A stretch of 64,000 nucleotides of DNA from positions 3,088,445 through 3,152,444 of the forward strand of contig JAVRFU010003718.1 of NCBI GenBank assembly GCA_032717465.1, in the 5' to 3' direction. Shown one piece after another: positions 42,210-52,725 of this stretch. How positions within the stretch are numbered: the first letter of the stretch is position 1; the number at the start of each line of letters is the position of its first letter. The translations under genes and the position numbers were made by a program. This stretch comes from Coenobita brevimanus (taxonomy: Eukaryota; Arthropoda; Malacostraca; Decapoda; Coenobitidae). The notes beneath the pieces were generated by a model. That model was given only the letters and a program-made list of their open reading frames with translations. It made no database searches and had not been told where the DNA came from.

Positions 42210-42418
42210 CCCCTTCAGTATGAGGACATTTTATTCCTGCTGATGCCACACGATTTTATTCAGCTTGGAGTGCGATCTCATACTGGAGGGAACATTGCCT
42301 CCCATCAGTATAAGAGACCCTTCCTAAGCTGAGTAAAATCGTCTGGCAGCAGCAAGAATAAAATCATCTGGGACACAGCAACAATACACTGAGAAAAGAT
42401 GTAATAGTACTGAAGAGG
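42210..42418. mobile_element. TTAA-type MITE (piggyBac-like), 209 bp
   Basis: The left flank is TTAA (42206-42209) with terminus CCCCTTCAGTA. The right terminus on the complementary strand is CCTCTTCAGTA, with flank TTCA that looks like a decayed TTAA. The arms pair over most of the element (TTTTATTCCTGCTGATGCCA against ATTTTATTCTTGCTGCTGCC). The CCCCTT start matches that of the 4.3 kb piggyBac-like element. Confidence 0.65.
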
Positions 42419-42774
42419 TTCAAAAATACCAACATGGTCTGGTTGTGATGCAGGTTAAATATCAACAAAATCACATTCCACTGAACAATATTTACTCTTC
42501 ACTAACTTGGCCCAATTTTTCAGTCTTTTCCAGCTGTGTCACATAAGAGTAACTCGAGGCACAGAAAGGCAATGCTATTACTCATAATCCTTTTCACACT
42601 GTGCCTACTATCCTGTTTTAAGAAAGTTACAACTCATAATTCAGGCTGGAAAGATTTAAAATTTTTGGCCAAGCTAAAGTTCAGAGTATAATCTCAAGCA
42701 AACAAATAAAACTGTAAAACTATATAACACGGCCATATAACTATAACAATGTGAAAGTGTGGACATCCTATATC
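42419..42774. other. Non-coding spacer
   Basis: Nothing recognisable is seen: unique-looking AT-rich DNA between the small MITE and the degenerate RTE 3' ends. Confidence 0.45.
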
Positions 42775-43651
42775 TACCTATAGCAAGACACCTTGATCCT
42801 GTGAGGGTACATATCTCCTCCCTGTCCAATGCCATCTACCTGCCTCTCTCCCCACCTCACTCACATACACCCTCCTGATTTTATGTTTCCTACTCTCCAT
42901 TCCAACAACTTACACCCCCTCCCCTATCCCTCCATTTTGTTCACATACACTCGCCTAGTTAGTCTTTCACACCCCAACTTACACACACCTCTCTATCTCT
43001 ATCTCATCCTCAGCTCCCCCCACCTCACTCGCATACACTGCTGATTATGTTTCCTACTCTCCATTCCCCCAACTTACACCCCCCTCTCATATATCTCTCC
43101 ACTCCATCCCTCCATCTCATCCTCAGTCTCCACCTCACTCACATACTCTCTCAGAATTAATCTTCCTACACCCTCCTCTCTCATGTACCTCTCCACTCCA
43201 TCCTTCCACCTCACTCACATACACTCTAGTCTCCTGCTCCATTACCCCCCAACTTACACCCCCTCTCTCATATACTGTACCTCTCCACTCCATCCCTCCA
43301 TCTCATCCTCAGTCTCCCCTGCCACTTTCCCCACCTCCACCTCACTCACACAAACCCCTACTTAGTCTCACTCTCCATCCCCCCACTTACACCTCCCTCT
43401 CATACCTCTATTCCATCCCTCCACCTCACTCTCATAGTCAAGTCACTCTCCACCCCAACTTACACCCTCCTCTTCTATATGCCTCCACTCATCCCTCCAT
43501 CTCATCCTCAGTCTCCCCCTCCCTCTTACCCCACATCCACCTTACTCACATACACTCCTAGTTAGTTTCCCTCTCCATCCCACTTCAATTTACAACATCC
43601 TCTACTCAATCCCTCAGTTTCCCTCTCCCCACCCCCTCCACCTCACACACA
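42775..43651 (-). mobile_element. Array of degenerate RTE-like 3' ends
   Basis: The start CTACCTATAGCAAGACACCT, then TGATCCTGTGAGGGTACATA, is a diverged version of the RTE 3' end. It is followed by repeated modules (CTCCACTCCATCCCTCCATC, TCATCCTCAGTCTCC, CACCTCACTCACATAC) that correspond to the C-terminal domain, iterated about seven times with a period near 100-150 bp. The array resumes at 44605 after the Harbinger-like insertion. No polymerase remains. Confidence 0.7.
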
Positions 43652-43654
43652 TTA

Positions 43655-44604
43655 GGGCCGATTCACACTACACGGTTCGTCTCCGTACGGCTTTCGTACG
43701 TTAATTATTTTTTCGAAATCAATGGGGCTGTTCACACTATATTTTCCGTTTATTGTTCATCTTTTGTGCGGCTTTCACTCGTACGGATCGGCTACGTTTG
43801 GAAGAAATCTCTAACGAACGAAATGTATACGTATGGAAACACTCCGTACCTCCACCGATCAGTGTGATCAGCGATACGTATCAGTCACGGTGTGTTTACA
43901 GACGACAGAGGACAACTTCAGCCTGTCACTGCATTTGGCCGTGAACAGTACTAAAAGCAGTCATGAGTGATGAGAAGTTAATAGAACTGGTCAGAGGCTA
44001 CGAGGAACTATATGACATGGGCAACAGAAAATACGATAACCATGTGAAAGAAAAAAATATGGAAATTCATAGGAGAGGGATTGGAAAAATTGGGTAAGAT
44101 ATTTAACTATTTCACTATTTTATTATTACTGTGACAAATAGCATTTTTATCCTTCATCCTATTCATTACCATTCACTGGCTCTCTCTCAGTAGCCTATTA
44201 CTTATCATTCACAGGTTCTCTCAACATCCTGTTCATAACCATTGATAGGTTCTCTCTCAACCCTCTACGCCCATGGAAGAGAACCAGTGGGACTGTTCAA
44301 GAATCCTTTAAATTTCTTTTACCAGGAATGTGCCTTGTGGAGCATTTCCTCCCTGTCAAGTTATGTCTACTAAAGAGCTTGCATTGTTTGTGACATTCAT
44401 GGTTGTAACATCAGTGGCATTGTCACCTAAGTAGTTGTGCAAAAATGAAAGTTGCAGCAACCTGCTTTACACTAATTTCTGAGGCTTCTTGTCGGAGCCA
44501 CAGCTGCACGCAGACTGACGGGATCATGGACGTATAGTGTGAACAGTGACATAGCAAATGAACCGTAACCCTATGAAGACGAACGGTATAGTGTGAATTG
44601 GCCC
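43655..44604 (+). mobile_element. Harbinger-like (PIF/Harbinger) non-autonomous element
   Basis: The 950 bp element is flanked by TTA at 43652-43654 and 44605-44607, the 3 bp target duplication of this superfamily. The inverted termini GGGCCGATTCACACTACACG and GGGCCAATTCACACTATACC match at 25 of 28 positions, including the next TTCGTCT. Subterminal copies of TTCACACTATA-type sequence recur inside. It contains a MADF-like exon (next entry), as expected since Harbinger elements carry a second DNA-binding ORF. No transposase frame is recognisable. Confidence 0.8.
43963..44093 (+). pseudogene. MADF/Myb-like DNA-binding protein, first exon
   Basis: ATG at 43963 begins MSDEKLIELVRGYEELYDM, then GNRKYDNHVKEK. 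The pattern LIxLVxxxxxLYDxxxxxY is the start of a MADF domain. A run of seven A at about 44052-44058 has one base too many; in the neighbouring frame the sequence continues with a Trp-x-x-Ile pattern of the same domain. The exon ends at a consensus donor (GGGTAAGA, with GT at 44094-44095). Known Harbinger elements encode such a protein to bind the termini and aid transposase import. Here only the first exon is visible and it is frameshifted. Confidence 0.6.
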
Positions 44605-44720
44605 TTAGTCTCTCACTCCATCCCTCCATCTCATCCTTGGTCTCCCCTCCTACCTCACTCACATGCACTCCTAGTTAATTCCCTCCCTCTCCACTCCATC
44701 CCTCAGTCTCCCAATTCTAA
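44605..44720 (-). mobile_element. RTE-like 3' end array, continuation
   Basis: TCTCACTCCATCCCTCCATC, then TCATCCTTGGTCTCC, continues the degenerate modules of 42775-43651, showing that the Harbinger-like element landed inside that array. Confidence 0.7.
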
Positions 44721-44808
44721 TTTATGGAGCAAAGACAACCAAATGACATATGATTTCTTACTAAACTCGTGGAATATTGCCATAACCTACCTACCAATAA
44801 CAGATCTT

Positions 44809-44813
<5 letters not shown>

Positions 44814-44846
<33 letters not shown>
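44814..44846 (+). repeat. Poly(A) run, 33 bases
   Basis: 33 consecutive A after TTGTGTA. It may be a retroposition tail, but no retrocopy was identified upstream. Confidence 0.9.
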
Positions 44847-44849
<3 letters not shown>

Positions 44850-46235
44850 GGCACGTTAAATTTGTACAAGTAATGAAGTAACATTTCTCGCCTTTTAAGA
44901 CTTTGTTCCCTTAAAAAACCTTGGAATAGCACTTCTAAAAAATTACAAGGTTACTTATGAACTGGCTGCTACAGTTTATATAACCCTTGTTAATTTCTTG
45001 GTCATAAACAGACATGCATCTTAACCAAGACTGGCTGAAGTTTAAATCTACTGCTCATGGTCTGGTGCAAGTAGGCAACTAATAAAGTACTGTATGTATA
45101 AAATCAGTAATGCTGTTCCTGGCCTACCAAGCCATTCATACCCAGGCAACAGGTCTTTTAGTCCAACATGACAGATGAACACTACAGCAGGTAATTTTTA
45201 GGCAATGTTGTTCCCACAACAATTTAAATCAATATTTTATGCAGGGAAGAAGGAACCAAATGCTAGAAAACCTTAAAAACTGTTCCCTCCAACAAAAAAC
45301 TAAGTAAGTGCCAAATTCAAGATCGTTCATTTTGAGATGCCTGGACACAGCATTAAAAAGACTGGAGGGTCATAGGCAGTAGGAAGTGTGGAAGGCAGTT
45401 CCAGAGTTGACCTGTTGCATACAAGAAGGTTAACTCCTGCATTTGAAAGTTGGACAGAAAAGGGATGAGAGTTTGCTGCCAGACAGGTGCTACGCACCCG
45501 CCAGGGTGGTGGAGGGATGTAAGCAGACGTTTCAGAGGGGCAGTGACCATTGACACAGCAGTACAATGAGATAAACATGCAACAGTTGTAGTCAGATGGA
45601 ATAACAATTGGTAAGCTGCATCACTATGTGCCACTGATGCAATATGTCCAGATGTTTCAAATAATTTTTGGTCTGCACCAGGAGCATGCATTTATTTTTT
45701 TTTTTTAGCTGCAGTTCTTTGGTTGTGTTTAGTGTTTGGTTTAAAAGTTGCAGCAATACTTTACTCATTGGCAAAGCAACTGACAGACTTAAAAAGCACA
45801 ATTAATTTTACTACCTTTCTAAGACTGCCTTGTCAAAATCAAGCTGTTTTTCATTAGTCTTAAAAGGCGATAAACTCTACTGCACTAGACAGAATATTAA
45901 AACATTTATATTAAAGAAGCATTTACATTAAAGATGCATTTATTGGAATAAAGAAAATATGGTCAGCACATATAAATATATAAGTAATGGATGTGGGATC
46001 ATGAAGGGCCGCAATATATTAAAATCTACACGAGTGAAGTTCTGCTGAAAAATCATATGGTCTGACTGACTGGCCAAGAGATGCTCCCACATCCACAAAT
46101 ACTGTACAGTGCATATACAGATGTCCTCGTTTAGCCACAGGTGTGGCCTAAAGTAACAGTATTCCCACCATACAACTGGTAATGGCAAATTCTACACCCT
46201 GAATAAGCTTTACAGAAACACTTACCAACTGAGAG
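44847..46235. other. Non-coding region
   Basis: No gene or known element is recognised. A short minus-strand frame at 45353-45691 (112 codons) has no recognisable domain. Confidence 0.45.
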
Positions 46236-46485
46236 AATTGGAAAAAATAAATAAATAAATAAATGAAGAAGACACTGGGGAAGGAGAGGGGTTGCATTGG
46301 TGGGGGGAAAAAAAAAAAAAGGAAGAGGTTACACTTTGATGAAAAAAACAAAAAAATGAAGATGGGGGGATAGGGGTTGCATTGTTTGAAAAAATAAATA
46401 AATAAATAATAAACAAATAAATAGAGGGGTTGCACTGATTAAAAAATAAAATGGAGAGGGGTGAGAGAGGGGTTGCATTGTTTGA
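46236..46485 (+). repeat. GAGAGGGGTTGCATTG minisatellite with A/T-rich spacers
   Basis: About five units, each with AGAGGGGTTGCA(T/C)TG preceded by AAATAAATAAAT or poly-A stretches, unit length about 45-70 bp. Confidence 0.85.
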
Positions 46486-46539
46486 TGGTCCTTAACTATG
46501 AGGTATGACAGTCTCCTTGGTTACTTTGTTTATTTTCCT

Positions 46540-47080
46540 ATCGCTTACAAAGGCTTCAACATGCCTGCATAAGTTAGCCTTGGTCACCTAATGGCATCTC
46601 TCCATACTACTTGATCTCTGGCAGTCTCCCTGTCCAGTCCCATATCCCTGAGGTCTCACTCTGACTTCATCCCAGGTCTTTCTATTTGTCTGCCTCTAAC
46701 AGCTCGACCCTAAACAAGCACAGCTCTCACCCTCCATCCTCTCCACATGTCCATACCATCTCAACCTACCCCTCCTCATCACTACATCAATACATTCAAG
46801 TCCCATTCTTCTTCTCAACTCTTCAACTGCAGTCCTAACACCCCTCCCAAGGCCTGTCATTCAAGGATGCACTACAAACAAATCAAATAAATTGTTGTCA
46901 TTACTGTATGTTTAAGCCTATGAACATCCTCATCCTTCACTGCCCAGGTCTCACCACCATACAGCATTACACTCCTAACACGTGCCACATACAAGATCCC
47001 TTAGCACTGAGGGAGAGCCCTCTCAATGTCAGGAGGCAACAGCTCTCTGAACTTCCTTCAGCCACTCCTTACCCTAGCCA
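46540..47080 (-). pseudogene. Second RTE-like family, C-terminal relic
   Basis: The 3' end reads GGCTTCAACATGCCTGCATA, then TTGGTCACCTAATGGCA. Further on, CCTCCATCCTCTCCACATG is antisense to the RWFGHV-type codons, and the minus strand around 46960 encodes SVMLYGGETWAVKDEDVHR. It is frameshifted and interrupted. The same family lies at 36780 (plus), 54355 and 55990. Confidence 0.7.
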
Positions 47081-47663
47081 CACAGCTAACACCAGCTCCA
47101 CCTCCAGCACATAGCATGTCCTCAAAATAAAAATTAAAAAAATCCTCCACACACTCAACAGCAAGACTAATCCTTTCATGCCTGAAATCTCCATATGCTC
47201 CCCCCCCACACTGCACACACCATGTCAGCATTTTTCACAGTCTACCTCTAACACCACATACACAGCCTCTCACCAACACTGAACAAGTTGTAATTCCTTC
47301 CCACACCCTAGTGGTAATCCACACATGGCCACACTGCCTCAGCTTTGACAGTACCACCACCAGCCCTAGATACCATCACCCTTGGTTACTAGTCGTATCG
47401 ACCCTCCAATCACACTACACACTGCCATCAACTGAGACAAAGGGGAACAGGGATCTGTCAGGTTTGATAACATGCTATAACAAATTTAACAGACAATGGA
47501 GAAAGTTGCCTTCATGAGGTGGCAGTCTCCTTGGTTATGGCTACTAGTCATATCAATGTGGTATAGCAATACACTTACAGGTACAGGAGGCTTGCTTTCA
47601 TGTGTCTCCTTGGTTACTAGTCCTGCAGGTGGTAGGTGACTGTGATCATCCACTCACTTGATA
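47081..47663. other. Non-coding DNA with satellite-core fragments
   Basis: It contains three copies of the dispersed core: CCTTGGTTACTAGTCGTATC near 47391, GTCTCCTTGGTTATGGC near 47525 and GTCTCCTTGGTTACTAGTCC near 47608. The first is followed by the same CAATCACACTACAC..GGGATCT order as the 59 kb array. Confidence 0.6.
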
Positions 47664-48164
47664 TACAGTGCAACCTCTTAAATTCAAAGTTCTTGTGTCC
47701 TTTTGGAACTTTTGAAAAATTTGAACTTTTAATAAAGCATTTCTGTGGCTGTCTTAATTCTCATGGTTTAGACATGCTTTTAACACAAGCTTTGTTAATG
47801 GGCTAACTAGCTGGCTTCCAGGAATCCTATTTTCCATTGTTAACACTACCATTTATCTCATCTCTTAACTCAAGGATCAGTACAATAATCGCTACTAACC
47901 ATGAAGTGTTTCTTTCACATTTCCTTTCCTCATCTTGTGTATATCCCCTTGTTCTAAAACACTTTGCAGTTGTATTCATATTTAACATCAATCAGTAAGT
48001 TGTAAGGGACAGTAATTATGCATTCATTTACTTACGTAAAAACTACAGTACTGAACATGAATATTTACATCTTTCAGCAACCACCATCCACTCCTTGATG
48101 TAGCACTGCCCACTATCTCCATCATTATTTTTGTTTCTGTCCTCCTCTCCCTATTTCTCATATC

Positions 48165-48300
48165 TTTCCTGTCAGGTTTTATTACTCCTTCCTTTTTAGG
48201 TGGCTTTACATTGAGTAACATGCCTAATGGTTTCCTGTAAGCCAGGAAACCATTTACAATGATGGGTAGTAACCATATAACCAACCCATACGTGATGCTA
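48165..48300 (-). repeat. Hairpin repeat family, copy 3
   Basis: On the minus strand: GGTTGGTTATATGGTTACTA, then TTGTAAATGGTTTCCTGGC, TTACAGGAAACCATTAGG, TGTAAAGCCACCTAAAAAG and GGAGTAATAAAACCTG. It matches 34840-34950 closely. Confidence 0.75.
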
Positions 48301-48426
48301 CACTTCACATTGTGCACTGATTACACAGTTTATTTTATGATATTTTATGATATGTACAATTACTGCCAGTCTGCATTACTATAATCTTGCTGAAATATTG
48401 CAATCTCAGTGATGAAATACTTAAGT

Positions 48427-48530
<104 letters not shown>

Positions 48531-49339
48531 AAAAATGGATGATGATGGTGGTGGTTTATATCTACTCAAAAATAGATTGCACAGTGGTTTAACAGTGATG
48601 CAAATGATCTATTAGAATTACACAAAGACTGCTGCCTACCAACAATCATGCTTCAGTCAAAAGTGAATAAAATCAGTTGACGTCTGACAAGTGGTGTTGC
48701 ATGGTGTTGTGTGATAAAGGAATATTTACCATAAATCCACTCCAAAACTTAAAAACCTTATCACACTGCTTTGTAATGTCATACACTGTCAGGTTTACCA
48801 CCACCGCTATCTTTGACAACACCTGCAATGAGTTATTTACTCTACTTTCAGTTGGTACAGCACTGAGAACTGTCAAATTTGTCATACATGGTAGTTTCCA
48901 TCACCAATCATTTCACAACACACACACTACGTACTTGTGGCTGCATTCTTATACTGCATTATTTTTGTTCCCAGCACTGCACTAATTGGTAAAGCCAGGA
49001 CACCTGTTTGAAGCCACAATTATGGTCAAATTTGGATATGATAAAACAATCAAATAATAAAGAGCTTAACCAAGAGGAGGAAAGGAAATTATTATTATTA
49101 TGGGTGACCACACGCTTTATGGTGAGGTCATCAGTACCAGATGGGTGTAGCTGGGTATTTTTTTTTTTTACTAGTCTCATTATTTCTGAGCTAAGTTTGG
49201 GAAATAAAAATTGACATTTTTCATAAATTATGCCAACTGAACTTTAGAGGTTTGCACACTTTTGAGGTTGCACTGTAGTACTACCTATTCTTCCGTCAAC
49301 TTTATCATTCTGTTTGTCCTCACTCCCACCTTCTCCCTT

Positions 49340-49475
49340 TCCTTCCTGTCACTTTTTCTCTTCTTTCCCCTTCATGTGGTTTTACACCAGGTGACAGGCC
49401 TAACCGTTTCCTGCAACCCAGGAAACCATTTACAATGTTGGGTGGTAACCATATCACCAAATAATGGGGTGATGT
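49340..49475 (-). repeat. Hairpin repeat family, copy 4
   Basis: On the minus strand: ATATGGTTACCACCCAACAT, then TTGTAAATGGTTTCCTGGGT and TGCAGGAAACGGTTAGGCC. More diverged than copies 2 and 3 at the 3' side. Confidence 0.7.
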
Positions 49476-50989
49476 GGGGCCTGCTATGGTACCCATGTTA
49501 ACTGGATGATGCATATGCAGCATCCATCCAGGAATCAAACCTCCACACTATTCAACGCACCTTGCCATTGCAGGGCACTGTCGGCCACAAGGGAACACTG
49601 GTTCATTAAATGAGGTGGCCCTGCAAGGGACTGTTGCTTGCCTATGGTTGATGGGTTTGCTTGGCCAGGCAGACTGGGGTTGATCAACAACGTACTACAA
49701 TTCACAATGCCATCAAACAAAACATGCCCCAATTCCCTCCCTTATCCTCCAAGGATGGTGGAGTACACGAGTCTCCTTGGTTACTAGTCTAATACCTCCC
49801 TATCATCCCATAAAGGAAAATGGTGGACTACAGGATAAGGGCCAATGCAGCCAGCAGACCAACATGTTCCTGTTCTCCTGGCCACAAAATACATCACTTC
49901 AGCACTACCATATAAACCAGCCAGGGAACACAATGACAATTACTTGGATTTAAAGTACATGAAAACAGCACTTCTTCATGACTAGCATAAACGAGGACGT
50001 TGCTGTACACACAACTACAGTTCTTTCACTTAAACTTGGCCAAGACATATCCTTTGACAGCTGACTTCACTTAGTTCAGTAGCAAAGACACAATCACTGG
50101 CTCTACAACCTTTCCACTGCACTCCATGACTAACATCACTAATTTTGATCTAATACAGTATAGCTAAACACGATTCAAAGATGGTAATTTTAGGTCGCTG
50201 AAACCTTTCCACAGCACTTCTTCGTGACTAGCAAGGTATTTTTAGGCCAAGTTAAAGCAAAATGATTGAGATGCAGTTTTAACACATTACCAATCTTCAA
50301 ACATACAGGATATTCCTCTACCCAGCTGGCTTCATCTTGCCATCTTGGTATCTTCTTCATAGATCTTGTTAGACCCCATCTGTTTCCTGCAAATACAACA
50401 ACACATTAGCTGTGTTTTTATCTACACTCACACCCACTGACCAAACCTACAACACCCACTAACCGACTCTACACCTACACCCACTGACCTAATGTCACAC
50501 ACACACACCTAACCTTCAAACACCAGCCAACTGGATTACCTAAACACAAGATCACAAGTTTAAATTCTGTACCTAAACAACAAGAGCCTATCTGCACAGA
50601 CTGCAGTCAATATTTAAGTTTCTCTTTCAAACTCAGAATGTGAAACTTGTATTAAAATGCCTCCTTATGGCCAAAACTGACAACTGTTTAATAATCAGCT
50701 GATGCAACAGCTGACCTATCAAATCAAATCAAAATTTCAAGCTGAGCAACTTTGTATTTCATAAGCCACTACAATGCTTCCTTAAAGTCAACCTGAAATG
50801 CACCCAATAGTCTGCTTAGGCAATGGATGACATGATAAACCAACAAAAGTTCAGGCTGAGCAGCTTTGTGTTTCATAAAATCACTCAAAGCTCTCCAAGA
50901 GCAGATATTTACACTTTCCTTGGAGAGAAAAAAAAGTACCACTTCTAGACATGTTAGCTTTGCCACAGGTGAACAGACCTATTAATATT
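49476..50989. other. Mostly non-coding DNA with dispersed motifs
   Basis: It contains the satellite core GAGTCTCCTTGGTTACTAGT near 49770 and the dispersed string TTTCCACAGCACTTCTTCGT, then GACTAGCAAGG, at 50206, also seen near 30225, 33430, 49970 and 58225. No known gene. A splice-acceptor-like signal on the minus strand at 50387 opens a 64-codon frame (separate entry). Confidence 0.5.
50190..50386 (-). other. Putative terminal exon, minus strand (speculative)
   Basis: An acceptor-like TTGTTGTATTTGCAG precedes a 64-codon frame starting NRWGLTRSMKKIPRWQDEAS and ending KCCGKVSAT before TAA. No domain is recognised. The second half overlaps a dispersed repeat, so it may be chance. Confidence 0.15.
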
Positions 50990-51009
50990 CCAAAGCACAT
51001 CTGGCTGGA

Positions 51010-51440
51010 CCACCTTAACCCACTACACCACCAGGCACCTACAGTAAACACAGCAGCACAACCACCTGACATATTCAAAGCTTCAGCCAACACCACCTTA
51101 ACCCACTACACCACCAGGCACCTACAGTAAACACAGCAGCACAACCACCTAACACATTCAAAGGATCAGACACCACTACCTTAACCCACTGCACCACCAG
51201 GCACCTACAGTAAACACAGCAGCACAACCACCTGACACATTCAAAGCATCAGACACCACTACCTTAACCCACTGCACCACCAGGCACCTACAGTAAACAC
51301 AGCAGCACAACCACCTGACACATTCAAAGCATCAGACACCACTACCTTAACCCACTACACCACCAGGCACCTACAGTAAACACAGCAGCACAACCACCTG
51401 ACACATTCAAAGCATCAGACACCACCACCTTAACCCACTG
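51010..51440 (+). repeat. 83 bp minisatellite, about five units
   Basis: CCTTAACCCACT recurs at 51013, 51096, 51179, 51262, 51345 and 51428, giving a strict 83 bp period. Units contain CACCACCAGGCACCTACAG and CAGCAGCACAACCACC and are nearly identical, so the array is recently homogenised. Confidence 0.95.
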
Positions 51441-51904
51441 AACGACTTAGACGATGGCCAGATTTAGAAAAATGGCAGAAACTGTAACCACTGCTAATAC
51501 ACCTAAAGATAATTCACCATACTCCCTGAGTGCTTTATCCATCTCTATCTATTTATCTATATCTACTGAAGTAATTCTGGAGACTATTTCAAAGTCTGCA
51601 TTACATGAGGAAGCTACTCCAGTTCAAAAAAATCTTCCCAACCAAGAAATGAACAAAGTAAGGGAACCATTCAGTGCAAGATGCCTGGCCACTGCATTTA
51701 AGAGCGTGTCACAGTAGGAAGCATAAATGAACCAGCACCAATGAACCAGCACCAGGGAACCTGCACCAATGAACCAGCACCAAGTCACACTGGCTACATG
51801 GCACCAAGACTGGCATGGGAGCAGCTTTGGCCATGAAGACACTTGGTGATGAAACAGTTTGGTGTTAATGCACAAGGAGGAAGACAGGATAAGGAAGAAG
51901 GCAG

Positions 51905-52045
51905 GATAGGGAGGAAGGGGAGGATAGGGTGGATGGGGAGGATAGGGTGGATGGGGAGGATAGGGTGGATGGGGAGGATAGGGTGGATGGGGAGGATAGG
52001 GTGGATAGGGGAGGATAGGGTGGATAGGGGAGTATAGGGGAGGAA
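51905..52045 (+). repeat. 18 bp G-rich minisatellite
   Basis: GGATAGGGTGGATGGGGA repeats about six times, with flanking variants (GGATAGGGGA). The G runs make quadruplex formation plausible. Confidence 0.9.
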
Positions 52046-52189
52046 GGATGGGGCAGTGTTAATGGCAGGGCCTTAAACTATCCATGGCATAATACCAAAT
52101 GTCTAGCCTGATAGTAGGGGGGAAATGTAGGGCCAAAAGAATTATGGAAATATCAAGAAAAGGTGGACCAGTAGAGAGAGGACAGGAAG

Positions 52190-52445
52190 GGGAGAGAAAG
52201 GAGATACAGTCACAGGCAGAAGGAGAAAGTCACAGGCAGAAGAAAATCACAGGCAGAAGGAGAAAATCATAGGCAGGAGAAATATGCAGGCAGGAAGAGA
52301 AAGACGCAGGCAGGAGGAGAAAGTCACAGGCAGGAGGAGAAAGTCACAGGCAGGAGGAGAAAGTCACAGGCAGGAGGAGAAAGTCACAGGCAGAAGGAGA
52401 AAGTCACAGGCAGGAGGAGAAAGACACAGGCAGAAGGAGAAAGAC
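52190..52445 (+). repeat. 20 bp minisatellite (AGTCACAGGCAGGAGGAGAA)
   Basis: About twelve tandem units of AGTCACAGGCAGGAGGAGAA with G/A variants at the fourth codon-like position. The central five units are identical. Confidence 0.92.
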
Positions 52446-52725
52446 AAAGATTAATTCAAACTTACACAGTACTTCCAATTCCCTAACTCCCCCAACATCT
52501 CTTCTTTAGTGATTCATATTTTTGGTTTTATTCTTGCTACTACTTGGCAATTTTTACAACTCAGGGGCTGGTACTCTTGAAGCACTTCCCTGAACACCTC
52601 TTCCTTATTGATTTATTGTTTTAGTCTTGCCACCACCAGGCATTATAAAACTCAGGGAGGACTTACAGCTCTGATGGGTTAATAAGGCTACATCTTCAGT
52701 TCAAAAAATACAGGATTAATAGACT
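52446..52725. other. Spacer between minisatellites
   Basis: Nothing recognisable is seen. Confidence 0.4.

Noticed and set aside
44814..44846. Poly(A) run as the tail of a processed pseudogene
   Set aside because: No retrocopied coding sequence or flanking target duplication could be identified upstream.
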